DNA of 64,000 bases from Nocardia amamiensis (GCF_015477605.1 NZ_JADLQX010000020.1:1-64000), one strand, 5' to 3'. Shown: positions 1-8,905, counted from the stretch's first letter. Made by a program: numbers and translations. Notes: generated from the letters alone by a model not told the origin.

Positions 1-2
1 GT

Positions 3-407
3 GCCGGGGCCGGGCAGGCGGCTGGGGGTGACCCGCAGGCGGCTGGGTGCATCCCACCGGGCACCGGCGCACCCGGCGCACCCGGAGTTCCCGCACCCGG
101 CGCACCCGCACCACCCGCACCCGCCGCACCCGGCGCACCCGCACCCGCCGCGCCTGGCTCCCCTGGACTCGACCGCGCACCCGGGGAGCCCGCACCCACC
201 GTGCCTGGCGCGCCCGTACCCGCGGCGCCGGGCTCCCCGGGACACGAGGCGGCGCCCGGCGGCGATCCCGAATCCGCGATCGGCCCCGAACCGGCCACCG
301 AACCCCAACCCGCACCGGCCACCGAACCCGCCCCCGCTGCACCGGGCATCACCCTGCCCTTCGGCATCGTCATCCCCCTCCCGGGACCACTCGTGCCTCC
401 ACAGTGA
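3..407 (+). CDS. C-terminal part of a Pro/Ala/Gly-rich protein (5' end outside window)
   Basis: An open frame enters the window from the left and stops at 405-407. The visible ~134 residues are almost entirely Pro, Ala and Gly in repeats of the type APGAPAP, then a glutamate/proline section and a hydrophobic tail ending LPGPLVPPQ. Such tails are typical of secreted or cell-wall-spanning actinobacterial proteins. The upstream catalytic part is not visible, so function is unknown. The other two forward frames are also open here because the DNA is so GC-rich and repetitive; this frame is preferred because its composition is ordinary for a low-complexity envelope protein, while the others give Arg/His-rich nonsense. 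Confidence 0.55.
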   Translation, partial: AGAGQAAGGDPQAAGCIPPGTGAPGAPGVPAPGAPAPPAPAAPGAPAPAAPGSPGLDRAPGEPAPTVPGAPVPAAPGSPGHEAAPGGDPESAIGPEPATEPQPAPATEPAPAAPGITLPFGIVIPLPGPLVPPQ

Positions 408-435
408 TTCAAACCTGCTATCAGATCACGAACCA

Positions 436-482
436 GTAACAAAAAGATCTCGGGTGCGGTAACCTTCCCTTCATCCATAACG
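436..482 (+). promoter_or_regulatory. three TAAC-containing hexamers upstream of the transglycosylase gene
   Basis: GTAACA (436-441), GTAACC (459-464) and ATAACG (477-482) lie in the same orientation in the 112-bp gap before the transglycosylase. TAACCT (460-465) could also act as a -10 hexamer. GTAAC-like repeats resemble binding sites described for the MtrA response regulator, which controls cell-wall hydrolases in actinobacteria; assignment to MtrA is inference. Confidence 0.3.
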
Positions 483-519
483 AAGGGCTCACAGCGAGCC
501 ATGGGAGGGTCACCACACC

Positions 520-1383
520 GTGGGGCGTCACCGAAAGCAGTCACCCGCCACCGCTAGGCGGAGCTCCGTAATCGCACTGACCGGACTGGTTCCCGCTGGG
601 CTCGTGACCGTCACGTCCGCCTCCGATGTCGGCGACGCCGCGCCCCTCGCGGTCGCGGTCCAGACGCCGGATGACGATCAGGACGCGCACGGCGCCAGAC
701 CACAGACCGCGAATCTCCTGGCCGCACCCGAATTCGTCGCGCACGCAATGGCGAAGCGCGCGCCGACCGCGGCACCGATAGTGAAAACCGTTGCGCTCCC
801 GAGCGATCGGCAACGCGCCACACTGCCTGCAGGACCGATGGGCATTCCCGGTGTAGCCGTCGCGGCATACCAGAACGCGGAACGTGTTCTGGCCGCGGAG
901 AATCCGGTGTGCGGCATGCCGTGGTCGCTGCTGGCCGGCATCGGGCGGGTCGAGTCCACCCACGCGTTCGGCGGCAAAGCGGATACCGATGGCAACCCGC
1001 TGAGCCCGGTCTACGGCCCGGTGCTCGACGGTTCGCTGGCGGGTAACCAGGTGATCGGAGACTCCGACGACGGCACGCTGGACGGCCTGGCCGGTTACGA
1101 CCGCGCGATCGGCCCGATGCAGTTCCTGCCGCAAACCTGGAAGCGCTACGCGGCCGATGGCAACGACGACGGCATCGCCGACCCGCAGAACCTCTTCGAC
1201 GCCGCGCTGACCGCCGGGCGATACCTGTGTGACGGCGGCTTGAACATGCGCGATCCGGCTCAGCGGTCGAAGGCGATCCTGCGCTACAACCACTCCATGG
1301 CCTACGTCGCGAAAGTCATGTCGTGGGCGACCTCCTACAGCACGGAGGCCGCACCACGGGCCGGAGAAGTGCCCAAAGTTTGA
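520..1383 (+). CDS. secreted lytic transglycosylase
   Basis: Predicted murein lytic transglycosylase of 287 aa that would cleave the MurNAc-GlcNAc bond of peptidoglycan outside the membrane. The N-terminus has arginines followed by a hydrophobic stretch (about residues 15-33), consistent with a Sec signal or anchor. The catalytic domain occupies about residues 110-270. It contains the SLT/MltB-type motif GIGRVESTH with the likely catalytic Glu145, then GPMQFLPQTW (198-207) and a Asn-Asp-Asp-Gly-Ile-Ala-Asp-Pro segment typical of actinobacterial members. It starts at GTG 520 after GGGAGGG. It lies beside mrp as the Rv1230c-like gene does in M. tuberculosis. Exact substrate specificity cannot be read from sequence. 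Confidence 0.88.
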   Translation: MGRHRKQSPATARRSSVIALTGLVPAGLVTVTSASDVGDAAPLAVAVQTPDDDQDAHGARPQTANLLAAPEFVAHAMAKRAPTAAPIVKTVALPSDRQRATLPAGPMGIPGVAVAAYQNAERVLAAENPVCGMPWSLLAGIGRVESTHAFGGKADTDGNPLSPVYGPVLDGSLAGNQVIGDSDDGTLDGLAGYDRAIGPMQFLPQTWKRYAADGNDDGIADPQNLFDAALTAGRYLCDGGLNMRDPAQRSKAILRYNHSMAYVAKVMSWATSYSTEAAPRAGEVPKV

Positions 1384-1402
1384 CACGCCTAAAATTCCTG
1401 CC

Positions 1403-2539
1403 ATGCCAGTGGTTACGGAAGCGGATGTGCGCGGTGCCCTCGCGAAGGTCGACGACCCGGAGATCCGCAAACCGATCACCGAACTGAACATGGTGAAAAG
1501 CGTCACAATCGGCGCCGACAGCGATGTCCACGTGGAGATCTATCTGACGACGGCGGGCTGCCCGCTGCGCACGGAGATCACCCAGCGGGTCAGCAAGGCC
1601 ATCGCCGACGTGCCCGGTGTGGGCGCGGTCGCTGTCGACCTCGACGTGATGAGCGACGAGCAGCGCACCGCGCTGCGCAAACAGCTGCGCGGCGACTCGG
1701 CCGACCCGGTCATCCCGTTCGCCCAGCCCGGCTCGCTGACCCGCGTCTACGCGGTCGCCTCCGGTAAGGGCGGGGTCGGGAAGTCCAGCGTCACGGTGAA
1801 CCTCGCCGCCGCCATGGCCGCGCGCGGCTTGTCGGTCGGCGTGCTGGACGCGGACATCTACGGCCACTCCATCCCGCGCATGCTCGGCACCGACGCCAGG
1901 CCGACGCAGGTGGAGCGGATGATCATGCCGCCGGTCGCACACGACGTGAAGATGATCTCGATCGCGCAGTTCACCCAGGGCAACACCCCTGTGGTGTGGC
2001 GCGGCCCGATGCTGCACCGGGCGCTGCAGCAGTTCCTCGCCGACGTGTTCTGGGGTGACCTGGACATCCTGCTGCTCGACCTGCCGCCGGGCACCGGCGA
2101 CGTCGCCATCTCCATCGCCCAGCTGATCCCCGGCGCGGAGATCCTGGTCGTCACCACCCCGCAGCCCGCCGCCGCCGAGGTGGCGGAGCGGGCAGGCGCC
2201 ATCGCGCTGCAGACCCGGCAGCGCATCGCGGGCGTGGTGGAGAACATGTCCTGGCTGGACCTGCCGGACGGCACCCGGATGGACCTGTACGGCTCCGGCG
2301 GCGGCCAAGCGGTCGCCGACCGCCTGACCCGCGCGGTCGGCGCCACCGTGCCGCTGCTCGGCCAGATCCCGATCGAACAGGCGCTGCGCGAATCAGGCGA
2401 CGAGGGCACCCCCATCGTGCTGCGCGACCCGGAGAACCCGGCCGCCAAGGCACTGCTCGAGGTCGCCGACAAACTCGCCGTCCGCCGCCGCGGCCTGGCC
2501 GGCATGTCACTCGGCATCGATACCACCCGCCACCTGTAG
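1403..2539 (+). CDS. mrp: Mrp/NBP35-family iron-sulfur carrier ATPase
   Basis: Cytosolic P-loop ATPase of 378 aa thought to carry or insert Fe-S clusters. An N-terminal MIP18/DUF59 domain (about 5-80) precedes the ParA-like ATPase with the deviant Walker A SGKGGVGKSS (about 120-129). The CxxC cluster motif seen in many Mrp proteins is absent: the corresponding ENMSWLDLPDGT segment has none, as I recall also for mycobacterial Mrp. A clear -10 hexamer TAAAAT (1390-1395) sits 7 nt before ATG 1403 with no ribosome-binding site, pointing to leaderless translation. It corresponds to Rv1229c. Confidence 0.95.
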   Translation: MPVVTEADVRGALAKVDDPEIRKPITELNMVKSVTIGADSDVHVEIYLTTAGCPLRTEITQRVSKAIADVPGVGAVAVDLDVMSDEQRTALRKQLRGDSADPVIPFAQPGSLTRVYAVASGKGGVGKSSVTVNLAAAMAARGLSVGVLDADIYGHSIPRMLGTDARPTQVERMIMPPVAHDVKMISIAQFTQGNTPVVWRGPMLHRALQQFLADVFWGDLDILLLDLPPGTGDVAISIAQLIPGAEILVVTTPQPAAAEVAERAGAIALQTRQRIAGVVENMSWLDLPDGTRMDLYGSGGGQAVADRLTRAVGATVPLLGQIPIEQALRESGDEGTPIVLRDPENPAAKALLEVADKLAVRRRGLAGMSLGIDTTRHL

Positions 2540-2612
2540 CGCCGCAGTCGCCGGCGGCGGTCGCCAGGACGCGAGCCACAACCGGCACAGCCGCTGCAAA
2601 TAGACTCACATC

Positions 2613-2933
2613 ATGCTCACCATGCTGCTGTATGTGCTGATCGTCGGCTTGGTCGCCGCGGTGCTGTTCCTGCTCGCCAGTGCGGTGTTCGGGCGGTCGG
2701 AGGAGCTGGGCCCGCTGCCGGAGGGGACGACCGCCACCGTGCTGCCCGTCGAGGGGATCACCGGCGCCGACGTGCGCGCTCTGCGCTTCCAGCAGGTGCT
2801 GCGGGGGTACAAGGCCGGTGAGGTGGACTGGGCGCTGACCAGGCTGGCCGCCCGGATCGACGAGTTGCAGCATCAGCTGGCCGAGGCGCAGGCCGCGCGA
2901 TGGCAGACGCCGATCGCGCCGGAGTCGAAATGA
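2613..2933 (+). CDS. short membrane-anchored DivIVA-domain protein (Rv1209-like)
   Basis: Protein of 106 aa with one N-terminal transmembrane helix (about 3-24), a short linker, and a DivIVA-like motif with ITGADVRALRFQQVLRGYKAGEVD (split here as ITGADVRALRF then QQVLRGYKAGEVD) followed by a predicted coiled coil. Such proteins sense membrane curvature or scaffold polar growth; the precise role is unknown. ATG 2613 follows TAGACT (2601-2606) by 6 nt, so a leaderless start is likely. Its TGA overlaps the ATG of tagA (ATGA), implying translational coupling. In M. tuberculosis the homologue lies between gpgS and tagA; here gpgS is 13 kb away. Confidence 0.85.
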   Translation: MLTMLLYVLIVGLVAAVLFLLASAVFGRSEELGPLPEGTTATVLPVEGITGADVRALRFQQVLRGYKAGEVDWALTRLAARIDELQHQLAEAQAARWQTPIAPESK

Positions 2934-3505
2934 CGGCGCCCGCCGACGGCCTGATCCGCTGCTCCTGGCCGCTGGAGACCGAGCTGTACCGTGACTATCA
3001 CGACTACGAGTGGGGCAAGCCGTTGCACGGCGACGACGCGCTGTTCGAACGGCTGTGCCTGGAGGCGTTCCAGTCCGGCCTGTCCTGGCTGACCATCCTG
3101 CGCAAACGTCCGGCCTTCCGTGCGGCGTTCGCCGGATTCTCGATCGAGCGCGTCGCGGAGTTCGGCGACGCCGACGTCGCCCGGCTGCTGGCCGACGCGG
3201 GCATCGTCCGCAACCGGCTCAAGATCGAGGCGGCCATCGCCAACGCCAGGGTCGCGCGGCGCCTCGACATCGGCTTGGACGAATTGCTCTGGTCGTTCGC
3301 CCCGCCGCCGCGCCCCCGTCCGCGCACCGGCGCCGACGTGCCCGCGACCACACCCGAATCCGTAGCCATGGCAAAAGAATTGAAACGGCGCGGGTTCCGC
3401 TTCGTCGGCCCGACCACGGCGTACGCGCTGATGCAGGCGACCGGAATGGTAGATGATCATCTGGCCGACTGCTGGGTGGGCAGCGCGGTGTCCAGCACCG
3501 GCTGA
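2930..3505 (+). CDS. tagA: DNA-3-methyladenine glycosylase I
   Basis: Base-excision repair enzyme of 191 aa that removes 3-methyladenine from alkylated DNA. Family features are present: the N-terminal CSW...YHDYEWG with zinc ligands Cys11 and His24, the AFQSGLSWLTILRKR helix, and a C-terminal segment GMVDDHLADC supplying the other His and Cys ligands. I chose ATG 2930, which overlaps the upstream stop by ATGA; an in-frame ATG at 2900 would add ten residues inside the previous gene. Corresponds to Rv1210. Confidence 0.93.
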   Translation: MTAPADGLIRCSWPLETELYRDYHDYEWGKPLHGDDALFERLCLEAFQSGLSWLTILRKRPAFRAAFAGFSIERVAEFGDADVARLLADAGIVRNRLKIEAAIANARVARRLDIGLDELLWSFAPPPRPRPRTGADVPATTPESVAMAKELKRRGFRFVGPTTAYALMQATGMVDDHLADCWVGSAVSSTG

Positions 3506-3661
3506 CCGGTCAGTTTTCGAACTCAGCTATCCGTCCACATCTGCGATAGGGAAGAATGGGACGGGTGTAGCTCGCCAAACGCCGGCGGGCTCGCTGGTTG
3601 GTGACAACTGGAGTTCCAAGAAAGTGCGCAGCAGACCGCGCAGATCTGGAGGGAGCAGAGG

Positions 3662-3829
3662 ATGGCGGCCATGAAGCCCCGCACCGGGGACGGTCCCCTC
3701 GAGGCAACCAAAGAAGGGCGTGGAATCGTCATGCGGGTTCCACTCGAGGGTGGCGGGCGTCTGGTCGTCGAACTCACGCCGGACGAGGCGGCGGCGCTCG
3801 GTGACGAACTGAAGAGCGTCACCAGCTGA
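3662..3829 (+). CDS. DUF3117-family small protein (Rv1211-like)
   Basis: Conserved 55-aa protein beginning MAAMKPRTGDGPLEATKEG and ending in an LTPDEAAALGDEL segment. It is nearly identical, from memory, to the mycobacterial DUF3117 protein at the same place between tagA and glgM. Function unknown. The start is supported by GGAGGGAG about 10 nt upstream. The next gene begins with GTG directly after its TGA, so the two are probably translationally coupled. Confidence 0.9.
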   Translation: MAAMKPRTGDGPLEATKEGRGIVMRVPLEGGGRLVVELTPDEAAALGDELKSVTS

Positions 3830-4705
3830 GTGGCCCAGGCTGAGCACTCGGCTCTCGCCGTTGCCGCCGGTCTCCTGGCCTGCCCCGAATGCGTTCGGGC
3901 GCACCAGGACGCCCCGGCGCTCGCCCTCGAACCACAGGCCCGGGCGCTGCGTTGTGCGCGCGGGCACAGCTTCGACGTCGCCAGACAGGGCTATGTCAGT
4001 CTCCTGACCGGCGCGTCGACCAAGATGACCGGCGACACCGCGGCCATGCTCGACGCGCGCGCCGCCTTCCAAACGGGGGGACACTTCGCGCCGATCGCCG
4101 ACGCGGTGACCCGTGCCGTCATCGCGCGGCGGAGGGGTGGCGCCGTGCTGGAAGTCGGCGCGGGCACGGGCTACTACCTCGGTCAGGTACTCGACGCCGC
4201 TCCCCCGGCCGTCGGCATCGCGCTGGACGTGGCCAAACCGGCCGTCCGGCGGTGCGCTCGCGCCCATCCGCGCGCCGCGGCGGTATTGGCCGACGCCTGG
4301 CTCGGGTTGCCGATACGCGACGGCTCGCTCGGCAGCGTGCTGTCTGTATTCGCGCCGCGCAATCCCGGCGAGGTCGCCAGGGTCCTCGCCGAGGACGGCC
4401 GCTTCGTCGTCGCCACACCCACCGAACGCCATCTCGGCGAGTTGGTCGGTCCGCTGGACATGGTGCGCGTCGACCCGGATAAGCACCGCAGGCTCGACGC
4501 CGCGATGACGGGGTACTTCGAGCCCGTCGAACAGACCCTGGTCGAGTATCCGATGAAGCTTCCCAGAGCCGATGTCGCGAACGTCGTCGGCATGGGGCCG
4601 TCCGCGCATCACGCGGTCTCCGACGACGCGCGTCTGGCGCGGTTGCCGGAGACCATCGAGGTAACCGCGTCGGTGATGGTCGGCACCTACCGCCCGGCGG
4701 CCTGA
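3830..4705 (+). CDS. RlmA-type 23S rRNA (guanine-N1) methyltransferase
   Basis: SAM-dependent methyltransferase of 291 aa. The N-terminal zinc ribbon uses Cys18, Cys21, Cys42 and His46 (CPEC and CARGH), then ARQGYVSLLTG typical of the RlmA/TlrB family. The SAM-binding motif VLEVGAGTGYY lies near 105-115. The family methylates guanine in helix 35 of 23S rRNA (G745 or G748 in E. coli numbering); some members give macrolide resistance. It starts with GTG immediately after the stop of the DUF3117 gene. Which guanine is modified is unknown. Confidence 0.85.
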   Translation: MAQAEHSALAVAAGLLACPECVRAHQDAPALALEPQARALRCARGHSFDVARQGYVSLLTGASTKMTGDTAAMLDARAAFQTGGHFAPIADAVTRAVIARRRGGAVLEVGAGTGYYLGQVLDAAPPAVGIALDVAKPAVRRCARAHPRAAAVLADAWLGLPIRDGSLGSVLSVFAPRNPGEVARVLAEDGRFVVATPTERHLGELVGPLDMVRVDPDKHRRLDAAMTGYFEPVEQTLVEYPMKLPRADVANVVGMGPSAHHAVSDDARLARLPETIEVTASVMVGTYRPAA

Positions 4706-4724
4706 CCGCTGACTCGGCGGTGAC

Positions 4725-5951
4725 TCAGCCCTTGCGTACCTTGTCGTAGACCTCGACCGTCCGCGCCGCGATCTTCGACCAGTCGAACTCGGAGACTGCC
4801 CGTGCGCGGCCCGCGGCACCGAACTCTGCGGCCAGCACGAGATCACCGGCGACTTCGTTCACCGCGGCGGCCAGAGCCCGCTCGTAGTCCTGGGCGGCGC
4901 CCGCGTCATAGTGCACCAGTCGGCCGTTGCGGCCATCCGTCACGACCTCGGGGATACCGCCGACGTCGGAGGCGACCACCGCCGTCGCGCAGGCCATCGC
5001 CTCCAAGTTGACGATGCCGAGCGGTTCGTACACCGACGGGCACACGAACACCGACGCGGCGGCCAGGATCTGCCGGATCTGCTCGGTCGGCAGCATCTCG
5101 CGGACCCAGAACACGGTGCCGCGCCGCCGCTGCAACTCTTGCACCGCCGCGGTGGTCTCCTCGGCGAGTTCGGGCGTGTCCGGCGCGCCCGCGCACAGCA
5201 CGAGCTGGATGCCGGGATCGAAGTCGCGGGCGGCGGCCAGCAGATGACCCACCCCCTTCTGCCGGGTGATACGACCGACGAACGCCACGATCGGCTGGTC
5301 CATGCGCACGCCCAGTTCCGCGAGCACCGACGGCGCGTCGCCGGGCGGCGGGCCGGGATGCCAGACACGTCCGTCGATGCCGTTGTGCACCACGTGCACC
5401 CGGTCCGGGTCGACGGACGGGTAGGCGTCCAGCACATCGCGGCGCATGCCCTCGCTGACCGCGATGATCGCGTCGGCGTGCTCGACCGCGTTGCGCTCCG
5501 ACCACGACGAGATCCGGTAGCCGCCGCCGAGCTGCTCGGCCTTCCACGGCCTGCGCGGTTCCAGCGAATGCGCGGTCAGCACGTGCGGTACGCCGTAGAG
5601 GGTGCCTGCGAGGTGCCCGGCCAGGCCGGTGTACCAGGTGTGCGAGTGCACCACGTCCACCTCGCCCACGGCGTCGGCCATCCGCAGCTGGGTGGACATC
5701 ATCTGCACCGCGGCGTTGGCGGCGTAGAGCGACGGATCCGGCTGGTGGACTACGGCATCCGTGCGGGTGGCGCCCATGCAATGCACGGTCACCTGGCACA
5801 GGTGACGCAGGTGCGCCGTCAGCTGCGTGACGTGCACCCCGGCTCCGCCGTAGACCTCGGGCGGATACTCGCGGGTCAGCATCGCGACCCGAAGCCGGTC
5901 CCGCTCGCCGGAATCCACCGACGCGCGTCCGCGATCCGTGCCGAAACTCAC
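4725..5951 (-). CDS. glgM: alpha-maltose-1-phosphate synthase (GT4 glycogen synthase type)
   Basis: GT4 glycosyltransferase of 408 aa, homologous to Rv1212c, which joins ADP-glucose to glucose-1-phosphate to form maltose-1-phosphate for the GlgE alpha-glucan pathway. Visible motifs are [18 protein letters not shown] near the N-terminus, [12 protein letters not shown] in the middle and the donor-site segment [15 protein letters not shown]. It is divergent from glgC, whose product makes ADP-glucose. GTG 5951 follows TAGTTT by 6 nt on the minus strand, so this start is probably a leaderless one even though a shorter start (RVAMLT) exists. Confidence 0.93.
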   Translation of the reverse strand: MSFGTDRGRASVDSGERDRLRVAMLTREYPPEVYGGAGVHVTQLTAHLRHLCQVTVHCMGATRTDAVVHQPDPSLYAANAAVQMMSTQLRMADAVGEVDVVHSHTWYTGLAGHLAGTLYGVPHVLTAHSLEPRRPWKAEQLGGGYRISSWSERNAVEHADAIIAVSEGMRRDVLDAYPSVDPDRVHVVHNGIDGRVWHPGPPPGDAPSVLAELGVRMDQPIVAFVGRITRQKGVGHLLAAARDFDPGIQLVLCAGAPDTPELAEETTAAVQELQRRRGTVFWVREMLPTEQIRQILAAASVFVCPSVYEPLGIVNLEAMACATAVVASDVGGIPEVVTDGRNGRLVHYDAGAAQDYERALAAAVNEVAGDLVLAAEFGAAGRARAVSEFDWSKIAARTVEVYDKVRKG

Positions 5952-5989
5952 CGATTCAAACTAGACGTTCAACTGCTCGTGGGCCACTC

Positions 5990-6012
5990 ACTACCGCTTT
6001 ACCCGGTAGTTT
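5990..6012 (+). promoter_or_regulatory. inverted repeat overlapping the glgC -10 element
   Basis: ACTACCG (5990-5996) and CGGTAGT (6004-6010) form a 7-bp inverted repeat with a 7-nt spacer. The right arm overlaps TAGTTT (6007-6012), which lies 7 nt before the chosen glgC start and looks like its -10 hexamer. It could be an operator or a coincidental hairpin. Confidence 0.4.
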
Positions 6013-6019
6013 GGCAGAT

Positions 6020-7234
6020 GTGAGGAGCCAGCCGCACGTCCTGGGAATCGTGCTCGCCGGTGGCGAGGGCAAGCGACTCTTTCCACTCACGGCCGACCGC
6101 GCCAAGCCCGCCGTCCCGTTCGGTGGCGCCTACCGCCTCATCGATTTCGTGCTGAGCAATCTGGTCAACGCGGGCTTCCTGCGGCTGTGCGTGCTCACCC
6201 AGTACAAGTCGCACTCGCTCGACCGGCACATCTCGCAGACCTGGCGCCTGTCCGGTTTCGCGGGTGAGTACATCACCCCGGTGCCCGCGCAGCAGCGCCT
6301 CGGGCCGCGCTGGTACACCGGCAGCGCGGACGCGATCATGCAGTCGCTTAACCTGATCTACGACGAGGACCCGGACTACATCGTGGTGTTCGGCGCCGAC
6401 CACGTGTACCGCATGGACCCGGAGCAGATGGTGCGCCACCACATCGATTCCGGCGCAGGCGTGACCGTGGCGGGCATCCGGGTGCCGCGCAGCCAGGCGA
6501 GCGCGTTCGGCTGCATCGACAGCGACGAGTCCGGGCGGATCACCCAGTTCCTGGAGAAGCCCCCGCATCCCCCGGGCACTCCGGACGACCCGAACGTCAC
6601 GTTCGCGTCCATGGGCAACTACGTCTTCACCACCAAGGTGCTGGTGGATTCGATCAAGGCGGACGCCGACAACGCCGACTCCGACCACGACATGGGCGGC
6701 GACATCATCCCGTTCCTGGTGGCCGCGGGGCAGGCGAGCGTCTACGACTTCGCCGACAACGACGTTCCCGGGGCCACCGACCGCGACCGCGGTTACTGGC
6801 GTGACGTCGGCACCATCGACGCGTTCTACGACGCGCACATGGATCTGGTCTCGGTGCACCCGGTGTTCAACCTCTACAACCGGCACTGGCCGATCCGCGG
6901 TGCGGCCGAGAACCTGCCCCCGGCCAAGTTCGCTCAGGGCGGCCTGGCGCAGGAATGCATCGTCGGCGCGGGCAGCATCCTGTCCGCCGCCACGGTGCGC
7001 AATTCGGTGCTCAGCGCGAACGTCATGGTCGACGACGGCGCCACCGTCGAGGGCTGCGTGCTCATGCCCGGTGTCCGGATCGGGCGCGGCGCGGTGGTGC
7101 GGCGGGCCATCCTGGACAAGAACGTGGTCGTCGGCGAGGGCGAGATCATCGGCGTCGACCTGGCGCGCGACCGCAGCCGGTTCGCCGTCAGCAACGGCGG
7201 CGTGGTGACGGTCGGCAAAGGCGTCTGGGTCTAA
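6020..7234 (+). CDS. glgC: glucose-1-phosphate adenylyltransferase
   Basis: 404-aa enzyme that makes ADP-glucose from ATP and glucose-1-phosphate for alpha-glucan synthesis. The nucleotidyltransferase signature [13 protein letters not shown] and [15 protein letters not shown] lie near the N-terminus, YTGSADAI and GADHVYRMD follow, and the C-terminal third is a left-handed beta-helix with hexapeptide repeats. GTG 6020 gives MRSQPHVLG, matching the family N-terminus and sitting 7 nt after TAGTTT; an in-frame TTG at 6011 is less likely. Corresponds to Rv1213. Confidence 0.95.
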   Translation: MRSQPHVLGIVLAGGEGKRLFPLTADRAKPAVPFGGAYRLIDFVLSNLVNAGFLRLCVLTQYKSHSLDRHISQTWRLSGFAGEYITPVPAQQRLGPRWYTGSADAIMQSLNLIYDEDPDYIVVFGADHVYRMDPEQMVRHHIDSGAGVTVAGIRVPRSQASAFGCIDSDESGRITQFLEKPPHPPGTPDDPNVTFASMGNYVFTTKVLVDSIKADADNADSDHDMGGDIIPFLVAAGQASVYDFADNDVPGATDRDRGYWRDVGTIDAFYDAHMDLVSVHPVFNLYNRHWPIRGAAENLPPAKFAQGGLAQECIVGAGSILSAATVRNSVLSANVMVDDGATVEGCVLMPGVRIGRGAVVRRAILDKNVVVGEGEIIGVDLARDRSRFAVSNGGVVTVGKGVWV

Positions 7235-7455
7235 GGCGAGCCCGGCTCAGGGGCGGGAGATCCGATGCAGAATGGCGCGCACGGGCCCGGGGTGCGCGGG
7301 ACGGTTGTCTTCGACGCGTCGCCGAAATCGGCGGTGCTGACCAAATAGACCGCCAGCACGGCGAACAAAAGCACCGCGGCGAAGGCCACCATCGTCCGGC
7401 CCCAGTGAATAGGACGTGGACGACGCTCGTCCTCGTCCCACAGGAACATCATCAT
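7231..7455 (-). CDS. small single-pass membrane protein with GPCxPFC motif, copy 1
   Basis: 74-aa protein of unknown function: a short charged N-terminus, one transmembrane helix ([17 protein letters not shown]), then an outer tail with TADF and PGPCAPFC near the end. ATG 7455 follows GAGGG by about 9 nt; the reading frame extends further upstream, but without a ribosome-binding site. Its stop overlaps the last codon of convergent glgC. A second gene with the same architecture lies about 250 bp upstream on the same strand, so the pair looks like an old tandem duplication. The two cysteines would face the outside. Confidence 0.6.
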   Translation of the reverse strand: MMMFLWDEDERRPRPIHWGRTMVAFAAVLLFAVLAVYLVSTADFGDASKTTVPRTPGPCAPFCIGSPAPEPGSP

Positions 7456-7703
7456 GGCACCCACCCTCTTCCGGACCTCGCTCCGACCATGACCCCACCA
7501 GTATGCTGCGCACGCGCGCTCTGCTGAAGCATGCGCCGAAGCGTGGCCGTTCGGAGGCGGATTCGTGAACTCGCTCGCGTGGCCGCGCAATTCATCCGCT
7601 ATGCGCCACGGGCATCAGACGCGATGCATGTCCGAAAGTACTCCCCCGCAAATACATACGATGCGCGTCGGCCGCGGAAGAAAACCGGCTCGGCGCCTCA
7701 CGA

Positions 7704-7937
7704 CTATGGTCCGGGCGGGGCGACCGTTTGCGTGCAGAACGGCTCGCACGGGCCCTGTGTCGGAGTGACTTTGGCGGGTCCGGTGTCGAAATCGGTATTG
7801 CTGACAACAATCAGCACCAAGACGGCTCCCAGCAGCACCAACGCGAGAGCCAGCATGGTCGGCCGCAGCCAACTCGACCGACGCTCCGTGACGACATGCC
7901 CCAGGGCACCCATCTCGATGGCATCCATTTCACGCAT
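7704..7937 (-). CDS. small single-pass membrane protein with GPCxPFC motif, copy 2
   Basis: 77-aa paralogue of the protein at 7231-7455. The order is the same: a charged N-terminus, a transmembrane helix (MLALALVLLGAVLVLIVV), then NTDF and a tail with QGPCEPFC. ATG 7937 has GAGG about 10 nt upstream; ATG 7928 or 7913 are alternatives. No known domain is recognised. The shared topology, TDF/ADF residue pattern and Cys motif in two neighbours argue that both are real genes despite their small size. Confidence 0.6.
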   Translation of the reverse strand: MREMDAIEMGALGHVVTERRSSWLRPTMLALALVLLGAVLVLIVVSNTDFDTGPAKVTPTQGPCEPFCTQTVAPPGP

Positions 7938-8068
7938 AACCGATAACCTCGCTGACTTGTTTCTCAGCGCATACCCTCGATTCGGCCGCGAAAACGACTC
8001 GACCCGTGGCGACTATCGTGCAGACGGGCGACGGGGCAGCCCGGATCGCCGCGCAACTACTCGCATCG

Positions 8069-8701
8069 CTAACCGCGCGAGGCGCAAAGCAATCCGTCAC
8101 CGACCGGAATCAGCACACAGGTGAGTTCGGGGTTCTCCGCGATGGCGCGGGTGGCGGCGCGCACCGCCTGGGTGGCCGGATCGCGCTGCGCCAGGTCGGG
8201 CACCCGACCGCCCAGCAGCGCGTTGTGCAGCAGAATGGCCCCACCGCTGCGCAGTAATCGCACCGCTTGGGCCACGTACTCCGGATGCTCCAGCGGCGCG
8301 GCATCGACGAAGACCAGATCGTAGGCGCCGTCGGCCAGGCGCGGCAGCACGTCGAGCGCACGCCCGTTGATCAGGCGGGTTCGCGCGGTCGGGATGTCGG
8401 CGGCGCGGAACGCCTCCTTGGCCGCGCGCTGGTGCTCCGGCTCCGAATCGATGGTGGTCAGCGTGCCGTCCTCGCGCATGCCGTCGAGCAGCCACAGCCC
8501 GCTGATGCCCGCGCCGGTGCCGACCTCGACCACCGCCCGCGCGCCGAGCAACTGCGCGTACATGCTCAGCAGCGCACCCACCGAGGGCGGCACGGGTGCC
8601 ACGCCGAGTTCGGTGGCCCGCTCGCGCGCGCTGACGAGGATCTCGTCTTCCACGACGGATTCCTCCACGTAAGCGAGATTTCGCTCCAGATTCGATGCCA
8701 C
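8069..8701 (-). CDS. SAM-dependent O-methyltransferase (Rv1220c-like)
   Basis: Class I methyltransferase of the catechol-O-methyltransferase-like O-methyltransferase_3 family, 210 aa. Motif I is [16 protein letters not shown] and the DLVFVDA segment follows. Substrate unknown. It is divergent from sigE as in M. tuberculosis. GTG 8701 lies 7 nt after TAGCCT on the minus strand, suggesting a leaderless message. Confidence 0.9.
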   Translation of the reverse strand: MASNLERNLAYVEESVVEDEILVSARERATELGVAPVPPSVGALLSMYAQLLGARAVVEVGTGAGISGLWLLDGMREDGTLTTIDSEPEHQRAAKEAFRAADIPTARTRLINGRALDVLPRLADGAYDLVFVDAAPLEHPEYVAQAVRLLRSGGAILLHNALLGGRVPDLAQRDPATQAVRAATRAIAENPELTCVLIPVGDGLLCASRG

Positions 8702-8876
8702 GGGTATGAGGCTAACGCCGGGAGGGTGGTCTGGGCGTTCCGGACAACACGCGCCGCCGCCAATTCCACGGCCATTTTTCTCAGGTGTCCCTCAGGATCT
8801 CCATAACCCGGCCATATCAGGACCAGAAAGAGTATGGGCAACGCAAGACCACCGACCGTGTATTAACACAGGACGC

Positions 8877-8905
8877 GGGAACAACGACATACAGCTTGTC
8901 TGTTG
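8877..8905 (+). promoter_or_regulatory. possible ECF-sigma promoter upstream of sigE
   Basis: GGGAAC (8877-8882) is followed 19 nt later by TGTTG (8901-8905). This resembles the GGAAC-N17-22-GTT pattern of SigH/SigE-type promoters. In M. tuberculosis sigE has a SigH-dependent promoter, so the element fits, but it is a pattern match only. Confidence 0.35.

Noticed and set aside
1-462. Alternative plus-strand frame (Pro/His/Arg-rich) at the left edge
   Set aside because: Composition is abnormal; the frame ending at 407 is more plausible for a secreted Pro/Ala-rich tail.
408-519. Possible ydaO (c-di-AMP) riboswitch before the transglycosylase gene
   Set aside because: Such riboswitches precede cell-wall hydrolase genes in actinobacteria, but the gap is only 112 nt and lacks the conserved ydaO blocks.
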